A stretch of 64,000 nt of DNA from Chitinophagales bacterium (GCA_026931905.1 JAIXLB010000008.1:1-64000), one strand, 5' to 3'; positions 18,284 to 28,224 are shown, counted from the stretch's first letter. The notes: generated by a model not told the origin, from the sequence alone. Translations and numbers: made by a program.

Positions 18284-20014
18284 ATGAATGGAGGCGAAAT
18301 CATAGCAAAAGTTTTACAAAAGCAAGGCGTAAAATATTTATTTACATTATGCGGTGGGCATATTTCTCCCATATTTGTTGCAGCTCAAAATTGTGGTATT
18401 CGTGTTATTGATACAAGACACGAAGCTAATGCAGTTTTCGCTGCAGATGCTGTTGCAAGACTTACTGGGATACCAGGTGTAGCAACAGTTACAGCAGGTC
18501 CAGGTGTTACAAATACTATTACAGCTTTAAAAAATGCTTCATTGGCACAATCGCCTTTAGTATTATTAGGTGGTGCTGCTGCAACTATTTTAAAAGGAAG
18601 AGGAAGTTTGCAAGATATAGACCAAATGTCTATCATGAAATCTGTTTGTAAATGGAGTACCAGTATTTCTAAAGTAAAAGATATTGTACAAATAATTGAA
18701 GAGGCTTTTTATCGTGCAAAAGAAGGAGTTCCAGGTCCTGTATTTGTTGAATGTCCTATTGATACTTTGTATGATGAGGAATTGGTAAGAAGTTGGTATG
18801 GAGCAAAAAGTAAAGAATCGCCACCCAAAAATTTTCAAGAAAAAATAGTTCAATGGTATATTAATCGTCATGCTAAAAAAATATTTTCGGGCAAAGAAAA
18901 TATTGATTTTAATCAACCATTAAAAACAATTAATTATAGAAAACATACTGCACAACATATTCATAATGCAATAAAATTATTAAACAATGCAAAAAAGCCT
19001 TTACTGATTTTGGGTAGTGGTGCTATGATGCAAGCCAACAAAGCTATACAGTTAGCAACTGCAATTCATACACTAAATATTCCTGTTTATTTAAGTGGTA
19101 TGGCACGGGGATTATTAGGAAAAAACAGTGCATTGCAACTGCGTCATAAACGTAAGGAAGCCATTAAAGATGCAGACTTAATTATTTTAGCAGGCGTACC
19201 CAATGATTTTCGTTTAGATTATGGTAATCATATTGGCTCAAGAAAATTTATTGCAATTAACAGAAGTAAAGAAGATGTTTTCAAAAATAAAAAACCAACT
19301 TTATCCATTGTTGCAGACCCTCAAGATTTCCTAATTGAACTATCAACAAAATATAATGGCAATTTTAAAAACTGGTTAGAGCATTTAGCACAAAGAGATG
19401 CAGAAAGAGAAAAAAATATTACCCTACAAGCCAATGAGCAATTAAACAAAGGCATAAACCCTTTGCAATTATTTCAAGAGTTAGAAAAAAAATTAAGTGA
19501 TAATGCTATACTTATTGCAGATGGAGGTGATTTTGTAGCTACTGCTGCATATACTTTACAACCTCGTTCGCCATTATCTTGGTTGGATCCTGGAGTTTAT
19601 GGAACACTTGGTGTTGGAGCTGGTTTTGCATTAGGTGCTAAATTAGTTTATCCGGAAAAAGAAGTTTACATTATTTATGGAGATGGTAGTGCTGGTTATA
19701 GTTTAATGGAGTATGATACTTTTAAAAGATTGAACTTGCCTGTTACATCTATTATTGGCACTGATGCTTGTTGGGGGCAAATTTCAAGAGATCAAATGGA
19801 TATTTTAAAAAGCGATTGTGCTATGAATTTAGCATACAGCGATTACCAAATAATTGCGAATGCTTTTGGAGGCAATGGTGTTCGTGTAGAAAATATAAAT
19901 GATTTTATTCAAGCAATTAATGATGCCAAAGAAGCTAATAAAAATGGAGTTCCATTTATAATTAATGCCATTATTGGTAAATCAGATTTTAGAAAAGGAT
20001 CCATTAGTGTATAA
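18284..20014 (+). CDS. ILVBL/HACL2-like ThDP-dependent 2-hydroxyacyl-CoA lyase (acetolactate synthase-like)
   Basis: 576-residue ThDP enzyme. The PYR domain has the catalytic Glu in TRHEANAVFAADAVARLTG (about 44-62), then AGPGVTNTITALKNA. The TPP-binding domain has GDG at residues 466-468. Segments such as SPLVLLGGAA, GVPGPVFVECPIDTLY and DACWGQISRDQ look closer to remembered ILVBL/HACL2 sequences than to biosynthetic acetolactate synthase, and no ilvN/ilvC genes are near. HACL-type enzymes split 2-hydroxyacyl-CoA into an aldehyde and formyl-CoA. An acyl-CoA ligase gene follows 15 bases later. Residue 493, where the metal-binding Asn of GDG-x24-N is expected, is Thr. Superfamily certain; lyase activity inferred. 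Confidence 0.75.
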   Translation: MNGGEIIAKVLQKQGVKYLFTLCGGHISPIFVAAQNCGIRVIDTRHEANAVFAADAVARLTGIPGVATVTAGPGVTNTITALKNASLAQSPLVLLGGAAATILKGRGSLQDIDQMSIMKSVCKWSTSISKVKDIVQIIEEAFYRAKEGVPGPVFVECPIDTLYDEELVRSWYGAKSKESPPKNFQEKIVQWYINRHAKKIFSGKENIDFNQPLKTINYRKHTAQHIHNAIKLLNNAKKPLLILGSGAMMQANKAIQLATAIHTLNIPVYLSGMARGLLGKNSALQLRHKRKEAIKDADLIILAGVPNDFRLDYGNHIGSRKFIAINRSKEDVFKNKKPTLSIVADPQDFLIELSTKYNGNFKNWLEHLAQRDAEREKNITLQANEQLNKGINPLQLFQELEKKLSDNAILIADGGDFVATAAYTLQPRSPLSWLDPGVYGTLGVGAGFALGAKLVYPEKEVYIIYGDGSAGYSLMEYDTFKRLNLPVTSIIGTDACWGQISRDQMDILKSDCAMNLAYSDYQIIANAFGGNGVRVENINDFIQAINDAKEANKNGVPFIINAIIGKSDFRKGSISV

Positions 20015-20029
20015 TAAACCCAAACGATT

Positions 20030-21823
20030 ATGATGACTATTAAACGATTGTTTGATTATCTTACCAAACATGCAAAAGCTACTCCTGAAGTTAATTTTTT
20101 ATCTTCTAAAATTACATTAGGCGATAATAAAAAGCAATGGAAACATTATACATTTAAAGAAACAGAATGCGTGTGTAATAAAGTAAGTACACTATTACTA
20201 CAAGCAGGATTGCAAAAAAATGATACAATAGCTATTATTAGCAATAACAGACCAGAGTGGAATTTTGTTGATTTAGGCTCACAACAAATTGGAGTTATAA
20301 ATGTGCCAATGTATCCTACCATTTCAGAAGATGATTATGCTTATATTTTTAAAGAAGCAGAAATAAAATATGCTTTTGTGGGCGATGAAATTATTTACAA
20401 AAAAGTTTTTCCGCTTTTACAAAAAATTCCTTCTTTAAAAAAAATAATAAGCTTCGAAAAAATAGAGGGTGTACCCTATTTTGAAGATGAATTAAACAGC
20501 ATAAAAGAAATAAATGAAACACAGCTGAATGCAATAAAAGATACAGTAGATGAAAACGATACTGCAACAATAATTTATACATCTGGCACAACTGGTAATC
20601 CTAAAGGTGTAATGCTTACACACTTAAATATTGTTAGCGATTTAACTGGAGTAGCACAAGTACTTCCTTTTATAGAAGGAGAAAAGGCTTTAAGTTTTTT
20701 ACCACTTTGTCATAGTTTTGAACGAACTGTTTTCTTTGCTTATCTAATGTTTGGTATTCATATTTATTATGCTGAAAACCTTGATACCATTGGAGAAAAT
20801 TTAAAAGAAGTACAACCTTATTGTTTTACAACAGTACCACGTTTATTAGAAAAAGTGTATGAAAAAATTGTTGCAAAAGGCAATGAATTAACAGGTATAA
20901 AAAGAAAATTATTTTTTTGGAGTTTGAAATTGGGCGAAGCTTATGAATTAGGAAAGTCAAAATCGTTTTTATATACACTACAATTATTTATTGCACGCAA
21001 ATTAATTTTCTCAAAGTGGAAAGAAGCATTAGGCAATAGAATTGAATTTATTGTAACTGGTGCTGCTGCCATGCAACCAAGATTAATAAAAATATTTACT
21101 GCAGCAGGTATTCAAGTAATTGAAGGATATGGTTTAACTGAAACATCGCCTGTATTGAGTGTAAACAGAATCCCTGAAAAAGAAAGATGTGCAGGAACAA
21201 TAGGCTTGCCTATTCCAGGTGTAGAAATACGTTTAGCAGATGATGGAGAAATTATGGCAAGAGGAAAAAATATAATGAAAGGTTATTTTAAACAACCCAC
21301 TTTAACTGATGAAGTTATTGATAAAAATGGTTGGTTTTATACAGGAGATATTGGTACTTGGGTAGAACACAATGGCAATAATTTTTTAAAAATTACTGAC
21401 AGAAAAAAAGAACTTTTTAAAACAGCAGGAGGAAAATATATTGCTCCACAAGCCATAGAAAATAAAATGAAAGAAAGCCGTTTTATTGAGCAAATAATGG
21501 TAGTAGGAGGAGATGATAAAAAGTATATTGCAGCATTAATTGTTCCTTCTTTTATGCAATTAGAAACATGGGCAAAAGCAAAAAATGTTCAATACAATTC
21601 TATTAATGATTTGATTAATAATCCTGCTGTTACTGAATTATTTACTATTGAAATTAATAAGAGAAATAGTGCTTTTGGTAAATGGGAGCAAATCAAAAAG
21701 TTCAAACTTTTATTAGAAGAATGGACAATTCAAAATGGGCAATTAACACCTACCTTAAAACTTAAACGCAAAGCTATTACACAACAATACAAATCAGAAA
21801 TTGAAAGCTTGTTTATAGATTGA
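20030..21823 (+). CDS. Long-chain fatty acid-CoA ligase (AMP-forming)
   Basis: 597-residue adenylate-forming enzyme of the FadD/ACSL type. It activates fatty acids with ATP and CoA on the inner face of the membrane. The AMP-binding motif TIIYTSGTTGNPKGVM is near residues 180-195, GYGLTETSP near 368-376, and YTGDIG with ITDRKKELFKTAGGKYIAPQ near 441-480. Length and the FLPLCHSFER segment are typical of bacterial long-chain ligases. It starts 15 bases after the ThDP lyase-like gene and is probably cotranscribed, which points to CoA activation of the lyase substrate. Two ATG codons in tandem could start it. Confidence 0.92.
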   Translation: MMTIKRLFDYLTKHAKATPEVNFLSSKITLGDNKKQWKHYTFKETECVCNKVSTLLLQAGLQKNDTIAIISNNRPEWNFVDLGSQQIGVINVPMYPTISEDDYAYIFKEAEIKYAFVGDEIIYKKVFPLLQKIPSLKKIISFEKIEGVPYFEDELNSIKEINETQLNAIKDTVDENDTATIIYTSGTTGNPKGVMLTHLNIVSDLTGVAQVLPFIEGEKALSFLPLCHSFERTVFFAYLMFGIHIYYAENLDTIGENLKEVQPYCFTTVPRLLEKVYEKIVAKGNELTGIKRKLFFWSLKLGEAYELGKSKSFLYTLQLFIARKLIFSKWKEALGNRIEFIVTGAAAMQPRLIKIFTAAGIQVIEGYGLTETSPVLSVNRIPEKERCAGTIGLPIPGVEIRLADDGEIMARGKNIMKGYFKQPTLTDEVIDKNGWFYTGDIGTWVEHNGNNFLKITDRKKELFKTAGGKYIAPQAIENKMKESRFIEQIMVVGGDDKKYIAALIVPSFMQLETWAKAKNVQYNSINDLINNPAVTELFTIEINKRNSAFGKWEQIKKFKLLLEEWTIQNGQLTPTLKLKRKAITQQYKSEIESLFID

Positions 21824-21843
21824 TTTTTTTGTTACCCTGTTTT

Positions 21844-24264
21844 TTATTCTTTAGCGTCTCTCACAAATTTATTAAGCCATTCATTTTGTTCCCAAAGCAT
21901 GTGCAATAAATTTTCTTTACCTCTATAACTATGCCCCTCATAAGGTAATTGTACAAAACGAACTGTTCCGCCATTTCCTTTTATTGCATTAAATAATCTT
22001 TCGCTGTTAATAGGAAAAGTACCAGGATTTTCATCAATTTCTCCATGAATTAAAAGTAAAGGTGTTTTAATTTTATCAGCATAACTAAAAGGACTCATTT
22101 CATAATACAATTCTGGAGCCTGCCAATAAGTTCTATCTTCATTTTGAAAACCAAAAGGAGTAAGTGTTCTGTTGTAAGCTCCACTTCTTGCAATACCTGC
22201 TTTAAATAATTGTGTATGTGCCAATAAATTAGCAGTCATAAATGCACCATAACTATGACCTCCTATTGCTACTCTATTTCTATCTACAATACCCATATTT
22301 ACTAAGTTATCAATAGCAGCTTCAGCATTCATTTTTAATTGTTCAATGAAATTGTCATTAGGTTTTTTAGAAGCATCTGTACTTACAATAGGCATTTCTG
22401 CATTATCTAAAACTGCGTAACCTTGTGTTACATAAAACAAAGGACTTGCCCAACTAATTGTTGTAAACTTATCATTGCTACCTCGCATTTGACCTGCATC
22501 GGCAGCACTATTAAATTCTCGAGGATAAGCCCAAATTATTAAAGGCAATAATTCCCCTGAATTTTCTTTATAGTTTTTGGGTAAATACAAATTGCCTGTT
22601 AATTCAATACCATCTGCACGACTATATTTTATTTTTTCATTTTTAATTCCTTCTAAAGCCGTATAAGGATTTTTAAAGTTGGTTAATGCAATATCAGCAC
22701 CTCCTCCTTTAATGCTTTTTATAAAATAATTAGGCACTTCAGTTTTGCTTTCTTTTCTTGTAATGAAAGTGTATTTGTCTTTATCAATTACATCTAATAC
22801 ATATTCAAAACTACCTTCTTTACAACGCCATATAATATTGTTTTGTTTAGTTGTGTAATCATATAAAGAAATAAAAGGTAAATCGCCTTTTGGCGAAGCC
22901 CCTGTTGTGTTATTTAAAATAATTTGTCCATTTTTTATGTACAAAACATCTTTGTTATAAGCATTTTTAACAGTAATAGGAGTGCCAATATTACTGTAAG
23001 CATCTGTTGAGTTGCGTTGTAATAAACTATCTAAAGTTTTTTCTTTAAAAGCATATCTGTTTACTTTAGTTATTTGCTTACCACTTAAACCCTCTACAAC
23101 CCAAGCTATATCTTGATTTCCCCAAATAGTACCACGATAACGCATAGTTGTTCTAAACATTTCTCTTGTTTCTTCTCCAAAAGGGGCAGCTAAAGCATAC
23201 ACAGCATCATGATAGGGCGTTTTTGTTTTTATTAAACCACTATCCAATGGCATACACCATGTAATAATTGCTGGTTCATCATATCTCCATGCAAAATTTC
23301 TTGGTACATTTTGAACATTATCACTTCCTGTTGGAGCAGTTTCGGTAGAAGGTAATTCTGCCAAAACTTTTACAGTATTTCCTTTCATATCTGTAATACT
23401 AACTGTAGAAGGAAAACCATAAGCAGGAACTAAATAAGAATAAGGTTTATTAATAGTTTCTAATAATAAATAAACTCTATTGGGAGATGATTCAAAAGAT
23501 TTATAAATGGCAGGTTTGCCAATATTATTCTCTACACCATTTGTATTTAAAACCAATTGAGATTTTGTCATAAACTCAAATAACTGTTCATCATAAGCAG
23601 ATTTTATTAAGTCTTGATAAGTTCTCCCTGGTGCTACTTTACCTATATTTTCTTGAACAGTTGGTGCTTTGGGTTTTATAGGTTGTTTTGGCTTAGAAGA
23701 AGCAGGAGCAATAACTACTTTATACAACAATGCATCATCGCCATGCCAAACTATTGTGCCTCCAAAATTTGTGTTTAAAGAACGCTTATTAATTTTAGTA
23801 GCAGTTTGTGTATTTATATTTATTATGTAAGCATCAACACTATTAGCAGTTGTATTGGTAAATACTATTTTCTTTTCGTTGGGACTCCATTGCACATTAG
23901 CAGCTTTCATATTTACAGGCAAACCAATAATTTTATACTCTTTTTTTGTTTTGATATTCTTTAAAGAAAAATTATCAATATAGGCTTGTCTGCTATAAGC
24001 ATAGTTATTAGGATTTATTCTTAAACCAGCCACACGAATTTCAGGCTGCCCCAATTCTTCAACAGTAGGATAACTACTTCTTTCACTCATCAACATCCAT
24101 TCGCCTTTGCTATCAATACTTACAGATGGTGTAGGCTTTGCCAACAATAAATCTTGCATTTCTTTAGGTGGTAATTTATACTCAAAATTATCCTGAGCAA
24201 AACTGAAACTCCCAATCAATAATACAATAACAACAAACGCAATTTTTCTACATTCAAATCTCAT
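21844..24264 (-). CDS. S9 family (prolyl oligopeptidase-type) serine peptidase, glutamyl endopeptidase-like
   Basis: 806-residue secreted peptidase with a signal peptide (cleavage after FSFAQ, near residue 24), an N-terminal beta-propeller-like region, and a C-terminal alpha/beta-hydrolase domain. The catalytic triad is readable: Ser in GGHSYGAFM (about 669), Asp in IHGEIDENPG (about 741) and His in YEGHSYRG (about 777). The segments MRGSNDKFTTI, YEMSPFSYADKIKTP and FPINSERLFNAIKGNGG resemble the S9D glutamyl endopeptidase group known from chloroplasts and bacteria. Likely periplasmic peptide processing or nutrition. It converges on the acyl-CoA ligase gene with only 20 bases between. Confidence 0.88.
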   Translation of the reverse strand: MRFECRKIAFVVIVLLIGSFSFAQDNFEYKLPPKEMQDLLLAKPTPSVSIDSKGEWMLMSERSSYPTVEELGQPEIRVAGLRINPNNYAYSRQAYIDNFSLKNIKTKKEYKIIGLPVNMKAANVQWSPNEKKIVFTNTTANSVDAYIININTQTATKINKRSLNTNFGGTIVWHGDDALLYKVVIAPASSKPKQPIKPKAPTVQENIGKVAPGRTYQDLIKSAYDEQLFEFMTKSQLVLNTNGVENNIGKPAIYKSFESSPNRVYLLLETINKPYSYLVPAYGFPSTVSITDMKGNTVKVLAELPSTETAPTGSDNVQNVPRNFAWRYDEPAIITWCMPLDSGLIKTKTPYHDAVYALAAPFGEETREMFRTTMRYRGTIWGNQDIAWVVEGLSGKQITKVNRYAFKEKTLDSLLQRNSTDAYSNIGTPITVKNAYNKDVLYIKNGQIILNNTTGASPKGDLPFISLYDYTTKQNNIIWRCKEGSFEYVLDVIDKDKYTFITRKESKTEVPNYFIKSIKGGGADIALTNFKNPYTALEGIKNEKIKYSRADGIELTGNLYLPKNYKENSGELLPLIIWAYPREFNSAADAGQMRGSNDKFTTISWASPLFYVTQGYAVLDNAEMPIVSTDASKKPNDNFIEQLKMNAEAAIDNLVNMGIVDRNRVAIGGHSYGAFMTANLLAHTQLFKAGIARSGAYNRTLTPFGFQNEDRTYWQAPELYYEMSPFSYADKIKTPLLLIHGEIDENPGTFPINSERLFNAIKGNGGTVRFVQLPYEGHSYRGKENLLHMLWEQNEWLNKFVRDAKE

Positions 24265-24340
24265 AAAACAATATTTTAGGGCGTGAAGATAAGAATTGAA
24301 TATGCAAGAATAAAAATTAACACCCCACTCTATAATTTAT

Positions 24341-24374
24341 TTGAAGTGGCTATGCTATGTAACTGTTACCTTTG
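24341..24374 (+). promoter_or_regulatory. Candidate promoter of DEAD-box helicase gene
   Basis: TTG (24341-24343) and TACCTTTG (24367-24374) with a 23-base spacer, slightly longer than usual. The -7 box is an exact TAnnTTTG match and lies 19 bases before the ATG. Confidence 0.45.
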
Positions 24375-24393
24375 CGGCAAATTTTAAAAATTA

Positions 24394-26058
24394 ATGATAA
24401 CATTTAGTGAGTTAGGTTTGGATGAAAAGTTAGTAAAAGCAACTGAAGCATTAGGATTTGAAAATGCTACACCCATTCAAGAAAAAAGTATTCCAGTTTT
24501 ATTAAGTGGCACAAAAGATTTAATTGGTTTAGCACAAACAGGCACTGGCAAAACTGCTGCATTTGGTTTGCCATTATTACAATTAATTGAAGTAAAAGAA
24601 AGATACCCTCAGGCATTAATTGTGTGCCCCACAAGAGAATTATGTGTACAAATTGTAAATGAAATAGAACTGTTTAAAAAATTCATTCCAGGTATGCACG
24701 TTTTAGCTGTTTATGGTGGTTCAAGCATAGGAATGCAAATAAGAGAATTGAAACGAGGTGTACAAATTGTTGTAGCCACACCAGGAAGATTAATTGATTT
24801 AATAGAAAGAAAAGCCATCAATTTAGAACAAATAAAATATGTAACACTCGATGAAGCAGATGAAATGCTAAACATGGGTTTTCAGGAAGACATAGAATTT
24901 ATTTTACAAAATACACCACAACGTGAAAGCACTTGGTTGTTTAGTGCTACAATGCCTGCAGAAATTAAAAAAGTAACCAAGCGTTACATGAAAAATCCTG
25001 TTGAGGTAACTGTAGGAAAAGCTAATACAGCAAATAAAAATATAGACCATCAATTTTTTGTAACTCAAGCACAGCATAGATACGAAGTTTTAAAAAGATT
25101 AATTGATTTTAACCCAGGTATGTATGGAATAATTTTTACAAGAACTAAAGCCGATGCTCAGGAAATTGCAGAAAAGCTTACTAGAGAAGGGTATGATATT
25201 GATGCTTTGCATGGCGATTTATCGCAACAACAAAGAGATAAAGTAATGAATGCTTTTAGAGAAAAAACATTACAACTTTTAATTGCTACAGATGTTGCTG
25301 CTAGAGGCATTGATGTAAAAGATATAACACACGTTATTAATTACGAACTACCAGATGATACAGAAGTTTATACACACAGAAGTGGTAGAACAGGGCGTGC
25401 AGGAAGTACAGGTATTTGTATGAGTATTATACACTCCAGAGAAATGTATAAACTAAAAAGTATTGAAAGATTTGTACAAAGCAAATTCAACAAATTAGAA
25501 ATACCAAGTGGCAAAGATGTTTGTAGAAAACAATTTCATTCATTCATGGATAAATTATTACAAACAGATATTTCTCACGGAGAGTATGAAAGTTATTTAC
25601 CCATGTTGCAAGAAAAATTTGCTTCAATTACAAAAGAAGAAGTGCTACAACGTGTAGCTGCATTGGAGTTTGACAGGTTTTTGAAGTATTACGAAAATGC
25701 TGGCGATTTGAATGTAAGAGAACAAAGAAAAGAGGAAAGAAGAGAGTTTAAAGGAGATGGAAGAGATCAAGGAAGAAACAGAAGTAGAGATAACAAAGGA
25801 GTACAATTTACCAACAACGGTTTTGCAAGATTATTTGTAAATCTTGGCACCAAAGATGGTTTTTACAAAGCCAGCTTTTTACAATTTATTTTAGATATGA
25901 GCGATTTAAGAAAAGAAGTATTGGGGCGTATTGATATGAAGGAAATGAATAGCTGGATAGAAATTGACAAAAAAGCTGCCAAGCAAATGATACGTTCTAT
26001 TGATGGTAAAAGCTATCGTGGAAGAAAAATAAGAATGAATGATGCCAACTCTCGTTAA
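24394..26058 (+). CDS. DEAD-box RNA helicase with DbpA-type RNA-binding domain
   Basis: 554-residue ATP-dependent RNA helicase. In order: Q motif NATPIQEKSIP (about 24-34), motif I AQTGTGKTA, TPGRL, motif II LDEADEM, motif III SATM, then helicase C-terminal motifs TRTKADAQEIA, DVAARGIDV and HRSGRTGRAG. A charged Arg/Glu/Asp linker (about 450-475) leads to a C-terminal DbpA/CsdA-like RNA-binding fold (FARLFVNLGTKDGFYK to GRKIRMND). Such enzymes act in ribosome assembly and RNA decay, often in the cold. The C-terminal domain favours rRNA binding. Confidence 0.92.
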   Translation: MITFSELGLDEKLVKATEALGFENATPIQEKSIPVLLSGTKDLIGLAQTGTGKTAAFGLPLLQLIEVKERYPQALIVCPTRELCVQIVNEIELFKKFIPGMHVLAVYGGSSIGMQIRELKRGVQIVVATPGRLIDLIERKAINLEQIKYVTLDEADEMLNMGFQEDIEFILQNTPQRESTWLFSATMPAEIKKVTKRYMKNPVEVTVGKANTANKNIDHQFFVTQAQHRYEVLKRLIDFNPGMYGIIFTRTKADAQEIAEKLTREGYDIDALHGDLSQQQRDKVMNAFREKTLQLLIATDVAARGIDVKDITHVINYELPDDTEVYTHRSGRTGRAGSTGICMSIIHSREMYKLKSIERFVQSKFNKLEIPSGKDVCRKQFHSFMDKLLQTDISHGEYESYLPMLQEKFASITKEEVLQRVAALEFDRFLKYYENAGDLNVREQRKEERREFKGDGRDQGRNRSRDNKGVQFTNNGFARLFVNLGTKDGFYKASFLQFILDMSDLRKEVLGRIDMKEMNSWIEIDKKAAKQMIRSIDGKSYRGRKIRMNDANSR

Positions 26059-26089
26059 GAATTTTTTTAGAATTGTATAGTGCGTAAAA

Positions 26090-27136
26090 ATGCAATTTAA
26101 ACGTCCTTATATTATTTCAGGTCCATGTTCAGCAGAAACAGAAGAACAAGTAATACAAACTGCTCAAAGGCTTGCTGCTACTGGTAAAATAAATTTATTT
26201 CGTGCTGGAATTTGGAAACCTCGTTCAAGACCTGGACAATTTGAAGGCATAGGAATAAAAGGATTGCCTTGGCTGCAACAAGCAAAAAAAATTACAGGCT
26301 TACCCATTGCTGTTGAAGTTGCTACAGCTAATCAAGTAGAGCAAGCATTACAACATGATATTGATGTTTTATGGATAGGTGCAAGAACAACTGTAAACCC
26401 TTTTAGTGTACAAGAAGTGGCTAATGCCTTGCAAGGTGTATCAATTCCTGTGTTTATAAAAAACCCTATTAATCCCGATTTGGAATTATGGATTGGTGCT
26501 TTAGAACGTGTAACAAAAGCAGGTATAAAAAATATTGGATTAATTCATCGTGGGTTTAGTGCTTATGGAAATATTCAATACAGAAATGCACCTATGTGGC
26601 ATTTAGCTATTGAAATGAAAAGAAGAAACCCAGACTTGCTTTTTATTTGCGATCCATCTCACATTTGTGGAAGAAGAGATTTATTGCAAAGCGTAGCACA
26701 AAAAAGTATTGACCTTGATTATGATGGCTTGATGATTGAATCACATATTAATCCTGATAAGGCTTTGAGCGATGCTAAGCAACAAATTACACCAGAAAAA
26801 TTAAATGATTTACTCAACAATATTATTTGGCGTAATGAAAATATAGAAAGCGAATTTTATAAAACAAATCTCGAAAAATATAGACAACAAATCAATCATT
26901 TAGATGACGAATTAATAGATATTCTTGCTCAAAGAATGAAAGTAGCAGAACAAATTGGGCAATTCAAAAAAGATAACAACATAACTATTTTACAAACCAA
27001 TCGCTGGAATGAAATTTTAGAAAAAATATTTGAGAAAGGCGAACAATTGGGTTTAAGCAAAGAATTTTTATCTCAATATTTTGATGCTGTACACATGGAG
27101 AGCATCAATCATCAAAATAAAATAATGAACAAGTAA
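26090..27136 (+). CDS. Bifunctional 3-deoxy-7-phosphoheptulonate synthase / chorismate mutase
   Basis: 348-residue fusion. Residues 1-245 form the DAHP synthase (first step of the shikimate pathway, PEP plus erythrose 4-phosphate), with GPCSAET at 11-17, RAGIWKPRSRPGQFEG near 40-55, IGARTTVNPF, KNPINPD and DPSHICGRR. Residues about 260-348 form an AroQ-type chorismate mutase (YRQQINHLDDELIDILAQRMKVAEQIGQFK). The fusion is known from Bacteroidota, where the mutase domain allows feedback control by prephenate or aromatic amino acids. It heads a shikimate run with aroB and aroA and follows the helicase by 31 bases. Confidence 0.93.
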   Translation: MQFKRPYIISGPCSAETEEQVIQTAQRLAATGKINLFRAGIWKPRSRPGQFEGIGIKGLPWLQQAKKITGLPIAVEVATANQVEQALQHDIDVLWIGARTTVNPFSVQEVANALQGVSIPVFIKNPINPDLELWIGALERVTKAGIKNIGLIHRGFSAYGNIQYRNAPMWHLAIEMKRRNPDLLFICDPSHICGRRDLLQSVAQKSIDLDYDGLMIESHINPDKALSDAKQQITPEKLNDLLNNIIWRNENIESEFYKTNLEKYRQQINHLDDELIDILAQRMKVAEQIGQFKKDNNITILQTNRWNEILEKIFEKGEQLGLSKEFLSQYFDAVHMESINHQNKIMNK

Positions 27137-27204
27137 ACCACTTTATTTTATCTATCTTAGTTTTTTGTTGTTAATTTTAAATTCAACTTTTGAGAAAAGA
27201 ATTT

Positions 27205-28224
27205 ATGAATAAGCAAACTTTTAAATTTAGCAATAGTTCTACAGAAATTTTCTTCAATACTTCTTTCTCTCAACTAAAAAAAATAGTTGATGTAAAAAAC
27301 TCAGTTCTTCTTACTGATGAAAACATTTTTTTACTTCATCAAAACAAATTTAAAAACTACAATACCATTGTTTTAAAAGCAGGTGAGCAATATAAAATAC
27401 AAGCTACGGTTGATAACATCATTGAACAACTCATCAACTTTAAAGCAGATAGAGAAACATTGTTAATAGGTGTAGGTGGTGGAGTAATAACAGATATTAC
27501 AGGTTATGTGGCAAGTATTTATATGAGAGGTATTCCATTTGGTTTTATACCTACAACATTATTAGCAATGGTTGATGCAAGCATAGGCGGTAAAAATGGA
27601 ATTAATGTTGGAATTTATAAAAACACAGTAGGTAGTTTTAAGCAGCCCTCTTTTATTTTATACGATAATTCCTTTTTACATACTTTGCCTGAAATTCAAT
27701 GGCAACAAGGATTTGCAGAAATTATTAAACATGCCTGTATTAAAGATGCAAGTTTATTTAAAACATTACAAAAGCACCATGTACAGTTCTATATTTCACA
27801 TAAAAAAGAATTAAACTCATTAATAGAACACAATGTAAAATTGAAATGTAAAGTTGTACAAAAAGATGAGTTTGAAAAAGGAACAAGAAAATTTTTAAAC
27901 TTTGGACATACTTTAGCTCATGCGTTAGAAAATCAATACAAATTATCGCATGGCGAAGCTGTTGCTATTGGAATGACTTATGCTGTTGAGTTATCAGAAA
28001 AAATTGTACACTTCCAACAAAAAAATGCAGTTATAAATTTATTACAACAATACAACCTACCAACACAGGTAGTATTTGATAAAGAAAAAGCTATAACTGC
28101 TTTAAAAATGGATAAGAAAAAAGATAGAGAAATGATACATTTTATTTTATTAAAAAAAATTGGGCAAGCAGTTATACAACCTTTATCCATAAAAGAAATT
28201 GAAAAATTTATACCAACATTTTGA
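27205..28224 (+). CDS. aroB: 3-dehydroquinate synthase
   Basis: 339-residue NAD- and zinc-dependent enzyme that cyclises DAHP to 3-dehydroquinate. Motifs: LLIGVGGGVITDITGYVASIYMRG near residues 90-115 (NAD site), DASIGGKNGIN, the metal ligands in GFAEIIKHACI, LNFGHTLAHALE and LSHGEAVAIGM. I chose the ATG at 27205. A TTG 15 bases upstream would add five residues with no support. It follows the DAHP synthase gene by 68 bases and overlaps aroA by four bases (TTGA). Confidence 0.95.
   Translation: MNKQTFKFSNSSTEIFFNTSFSQLKKIVDVKNSVLLTDENIFLLHQNKFKNYNTIVLKAGEQYKIQATVDNIIEQLINFKADRETLLIGVGGGVITDITGYVASIYMRGIPFGFIPTTLLAMVDASIGGKNGINVGIYKNTVGSFKQPSFILYDNSFLHTLPEIQWQQGFAEIIKHACIKDASLFKTLQKHHVQFYISHKKELNSLIEHNVKLKCKVVQKDEFEKGTRKFLNFGHTLAHALENQYKLSHGEAVAIGMTYAVELSEKIVHFQQKNAVINLLQQYNLPTQVVFDKEKAITALKMDKKKDREMIHFILLKKIGQAVIQPLSIKEIEKFIPTF

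Noticed and set aside
18284-20014. Biosynthetic acetolactate synthase large subunit (ilvB)
   Set aside because: No ilvN, ilvC or ilvD is adjacent, and the segments around VDQ/IDQMS, PGPVFVECPID and DACWGQISRDQ look like the ILVBL/HACL2 group.
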